Shown here one piece after another: positions 4,703 to 6,734 of a DNA stretch of 6,734 nucleotides. Both the position numbers and the translations under genes were made by a program. The notes beneath the pieces were generated by a model, which worked only from the letters and a program-made list of their open reading frames with translations, did not search any database and was not told the DNA's origin. Source of the DNA: an uncultured Clostridium sp. (GTDB lineage: Bacteria > Bacillota > Clostridia > Christensenellales > Pumilibacteraceae); contig USKH01000062.1 of NCBI GenBank assembly GCA_900555125.1, forward strand, positions 1 to 6,734. Reading direction: 5' to 3'. How positions within the stretch are numbered: the stretch's first letter is position 1; each line of letters starts with the position of its first letter.

Positions 4703-6490
4703 TTATTTTTCTATAAGGTCCAGAAACTTAAACGTTCTGCAATCGACAAGCCCTCTGTCGGTAATACGCACTTCGGGCAGGCATGCAAGCGACACAATGG
4801 ACATGGTCATAAAAGGCGACGGCAAAGCGCAACCCAGTTCCTTCCACGCGTTTTCCAGAACTTTTACCTTTTCTTCCATTTCTTCGACCGAAACGTCGTT
4901 CATAAGTCCCGCTACCGGCAACTCTACCAATCCGATTATTTTTCCGTCTTTTACGGCAACCAATCCGCCGCCGCATTCGATAAGCGTGTTTACGGCAAGT
5001 GCCATATCGCTGTCGTTCGTGCCTACGACCAGCAGATTGTGCGCGTCGTGAGCCACCGTCTGCGCAAGCGCGCCGTCTTTGATTCCGAATCCGGTTATAA
5101 AGCCTTTGCCGACGTTACCCGTTCTGTGATGACGCTCGAACACGCACGCTTTCATTATGTCGTGCGCGGGATCGGCTTTAAGTTCACCGTTCTGCGCCGT
5201 CATTTCCACGATTATGTCGATAGTGCTGGTCTTTGCCGGAATTACTTCGATTACGTGAACTCTGACATTCCCGTCTGCGGCAATCTTAAACGCGCTTTCG
5301 TCCACCTTGTCAAGATTTATAGAATGGCGATATTCTTCCGGATAGGAATATTTCTTTCTTTCAAACAGTGCTTTTCCGCCTTTTGCCACAAGTTCTCCGT
5401 CGATGAACACTTCGTCAACGACGCACTTTTCAAGGTCGGAAATAAGTACCATATCGGCGCATTTGCAGGGCGCAATCGAACCGAGTTCGAGGCTTAATCC
5501 GTAGCATTCGGCAGTGTTTATGGTAACCATCTGTATTGCGGTTACCGCGTCGATGCCATCTTCTATCGCGCGGGCGACAATATGATCGAGATGTCCGCTG
5601 CTTACCAGCGTGTGCGGGTGAGAGTCGTCCGAAACAAGGCATGCGAAACGGCTGTCCACTTCGTGTTTGGTAACCGCTTTACCCACTTCTTCGACGTCAT
5701 GCCAAGCCGAGCCTTCGCGAAGCTGAGCGTACATTCCTCTGCGCATTTTTTCAAGCGCGCTTTGCTCTGTGGTGGACTCATGGCAACAGTTGATTCCCGC
5801 CGCGATATAGGCGTTTAACATTGCCCCGGTTTCGGGTATGGAAAAATGTCCGGTTACCGCCTTGCCCGCTTTGAGCGTTTCGCCCACTATATCGTGGGTG
5901 TGCTTATCCGAATTGACTATGCCGGGAAAATTCATCATTTCGCCCAGTCCCGCGCACTGCTTCCATTTCATGGTTTCGGCAATATCCGCGGGATGAATTT
6001 CCGAACCGGTATCCTCAAATCCGGGAACGGCGGGAACGCACGACGGCGTAACCAGCATTGCTTTAAGCGGCGTGGTTTCTGCGTCTTTCAGCATGCACTT
6101 AACGCCGTCCAGCCCTTTTACGTTGCATATTTCGTGCGGATCGAAGAAAATACCGCAAGTGCCGTGCGGAATAACCGCTCTTGCGTATTCGCCGGCGGTC
6201 AGCATAGAAGATTCGATGTGCATATGCCCGTCCATAAACGCGGGCGCCAGGAACTTGCCTTTTCCGTCGATGACTTTCGTATTTTCGCCTATCGACGCGG
6301 AAACGTCGCCCACGGCGGCTATTCTGCCCATTGACACGGCAACGTCGTATCCCTCGAGTATTTCCCGCGTGCAAACGTTGATAAGCTTGGCGTTAACGAT
6401 TACGAGATCGGCTTTTTCCTTTCCCATAGCAACTGCCGAAAGCTTACGGGTGCATTCCCACAACGGAAATTTGCAAAACGTATTGATCAT
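4703..6490 (-). CDS. ade: Adenine deaminase (AdeC-type amidohydrolase)
   Basis: A 595-residue cytoplasmic metal-dependent amidohydrolase that converts adenine to hypoxanthine and ammonia in purine salvage; E. coli AdeC is about the same size. The N-terminal sandwich domain contains ADLVIVNAKLINV. The metal site begins at MDGHMHIESS (H89, H91). Further family motifs are DPHEICNVKG (118-127), GLGEMMNFPG with E184, TGHFS with H215, INCCHES (234-239), and the metal aspartate region SDDSHP (287-292). The C-terminal domain has HDAHNLLVVG (481-490) and PSPFMTMSIVSL (557-568). All expected ligands are present. Known AdeC proteins usually carry CTDDRxP where this one has VSDDSHP, a possible sign of a divergent paralogue. 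The start is fixed by a perfect GGAGG (6496-6500), five bases upstream. It has its own promoter and terminator and so appears to be a single-gene unit. Confidence 0.9.
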   Translation of the reverse strand: MINTFCKFPLWECTRKLSAVAMGKEKADLVIVNAKLINVCTREILEGYDVAVSMGRIAAVGDVSASIGENTKVIDGKGKFLAPAFMDGHMHIESSMLTAGEYARAVIPHGTCGIFFDPHEICNVKGLDGVKCMLKDAETTPLKAMLVTPSCVPAVPGFEDTGSEIHPADIAETMKWKQCAGLGEMMNFPGIVNSDKHTHDIVGETLKAGKAVTGHFSIPETGAMLNAYIAAGINCCHESTTEQSALEKMRRGMYAQLREGSAWHDVEEVGKAVTKHEVDSRFACLVSDDSHPHTLVSSGHLDHIVARAIEDGIDAVTAIQMVTINTAECYGLSLELGSIAPCKCADMVLISDLEKCVVDEVFIDGELVAKGGKALFERKKYSYPEEYRHSINLDKVDESAFKIAADGNVRVHVIEVIPAKTSTIDIIVEMTAQNGELKADPAHDIMKACVFERHHRTGNVGKGFITGFGIKDGALAQTVAHDAHNLLVVGTNDSDMALAVNTLIECGGGLVAVKDGKIIGLVELPVAGLMNDVSVEEMEEKVKVLENAWKELGCALPSPFMTMSIVSLACLPEVRITDRGLVDCRTFKFLDLIEK

Positions 6491-6518
6491 AATTACCTCC
6501 GATTGAAGTTATACCGAT

Positions 6519-6546
6519 ATTTTAGCAAATTTTTCATAAATTGCAA
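6519..6546 (-). promoter_or_regulatory. Extended -10 promoter of the adenine deaminase gene
   Basis: On the minus strand TTGCAA (6541-6546), 16-base spacer, TAAAAT (6519-6524), with an extended TGC before the -10 box. The expected start is about 6512, so the leader is only about 22 bases and holds just the GGAGG site. There is no room for a purine riboswitch in this transcript. Confidence 0.65.
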
Positions 6547-6584
6547 CCGTTAAATGCCCCTTATCCGCTTTTTTTCAAAAATTT

Positions 6585-6705
6585 ATATCTCGTGCGCAAG
6601 CGGGTACAAAGCGTTCGAGTTAACCACGCACCCGTTGCCTCTTTCAATCCGTAGTGGAGACCTGTGGTCTCCCGTTTTATAATTGCCGAGACTTTCGTCC
6701 TCAGC
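6585..6705 (-). ncRNA. Unassigned region rich in hairpins, possible structured RNA
   Basis: No coding region is convincing from 6547 to the right edge. Three hairpins are visible. At 6685-6705 the minus strand reads GCTGA-G-GAC, GAAA loop, GTC-TCGGC, with one bulged G and one G-T pair. At 6656-6672 GGAGACC and GGTCTCC form a perfect 7-bp stem with a 3-base loop. At 6601-6634 CGGGT and GCGT pair with ACGC and ACCCG around a side bulge. An alternative pairing of GTGCG (6592-6596) with CGCAC (6627-6631) would exclude the third stem, a switch-like property. The GNRA loop favours the minus strand. I do not recognise an RNA family, and neither a promoter nor a terminator is certain. Confidence 0.3.
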
Positions 6706-6734
6706 TGTACGAATTTGAATTTCACAAAATGCAA

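Noticed and set aside
4565..5497. A 310-codon open frame on the plus strand
   Set aside because: It overlaps the regulator's 3' end and lies antisense to the adenine deaminase. Its translation is rich in His, Arg, Phe and Tyr with no recognisable domain, as expected for a shadow of the real gene.
6494..6537. A 14-codon frame (MKNLLKYRYNFNRR) ending in the deaminase ribosome binding site, a possible leader peptide
   Set aside because: It has no ribosome binding site, and its start lies upstream of the predicted transcription start, overlapping the -10 box, so it would not be transcribed intact.
6641..6673. CRISPR-repeat-like palindrome ending in GGATTGAAAG on the minus strand
   Set aside because: Only one copy is present. 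No second copy appears at the expected 60-75 bp spacing on either side within the window, and no cas gene is visible. Sequence beyond the right edge could change this.
6690..6704. Hammerhead-like words CTGAGGA and CGAAA on the minus strand
   Set aside because: There is no proper stem II, and stems I and III with a placed cleavage site cannot be drawn. The words are better explained by a simple GAAA-capped hairpin.
6491..6734. Purine riboswitch expected upstream of an adenine deaminase
   Set aside because: The conserved purine aptamer loops and core could not be found on either strand, and the predicted leader is only about 22 bases.

Overview
The window looks like chromosome from a strictly or facultatively anaerobic Gram-positive bacterium, most likely a clostridial gut-type Firmicute. 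This is inferred from strong purine-rich ribosome binding sites, near-consensus sigma-A promoters, rho-independent terminators, and an oxygen-sensitive glycyl radical enzyme beside an AraC regulator and carbohydrate genes. No mobile element, confirmed CRISPR array, tRNA or rRNA gene was seen.

Layout, left to right. Positions 1-133 (minus) hold the first 44 codons of a GH35 beta-galactosidase that runs off the left edge. Fifteen bases upstream, at 149-1186 (minus), is an M42-type metallopeptidase, so the two look like one transcription unit. Its promoter at 1282-1310 is a perfect TTGACA-17-TATAAT built into the terminator hairpin (1290-1320) of the next gene upstream. That gene, at 1406-3688 (minus), is a 760-residue glycyl radical enzyme with a GCYE thiyl loop and an RVCGW radical loop; I cannot assign its substrate. 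A 160-bp divergent intergenic region at 3689-3848 carries two face-to-face promoters and three ACGAAA boxes exactly 19 bp apart. It separates the radical enzyme from an AraC-family regulator at 3849-4649 (plus, GTG start).

The regulator converges on an adenine deaminase at 4703-6490 (minus), and the two share a bidirectional terminator at 4648-4680. The deaminase has its own extended -10 promoter at 6519-6546. Beyond that, 6547-6734 has no convincing gene but contains three good hairpins, which may belong to an unidentified structured RNA.

How the genes may work together (inference): the AraC protein senses a metabolite and controls the divergent radical enzyme, and possibly itself, through the 19-bp-spaced boxes. 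Read-through or the embedded promoter then supplies the peptidase and beta-galactosidase. This resembles a small anaerobic catabolic locus for a glycan- or glycoconjugate-derived substrate. The radical enzyme needs a radical SAM activase, which is not in this window. The adenine deaminase appears to be an independent purine-salvage unit.
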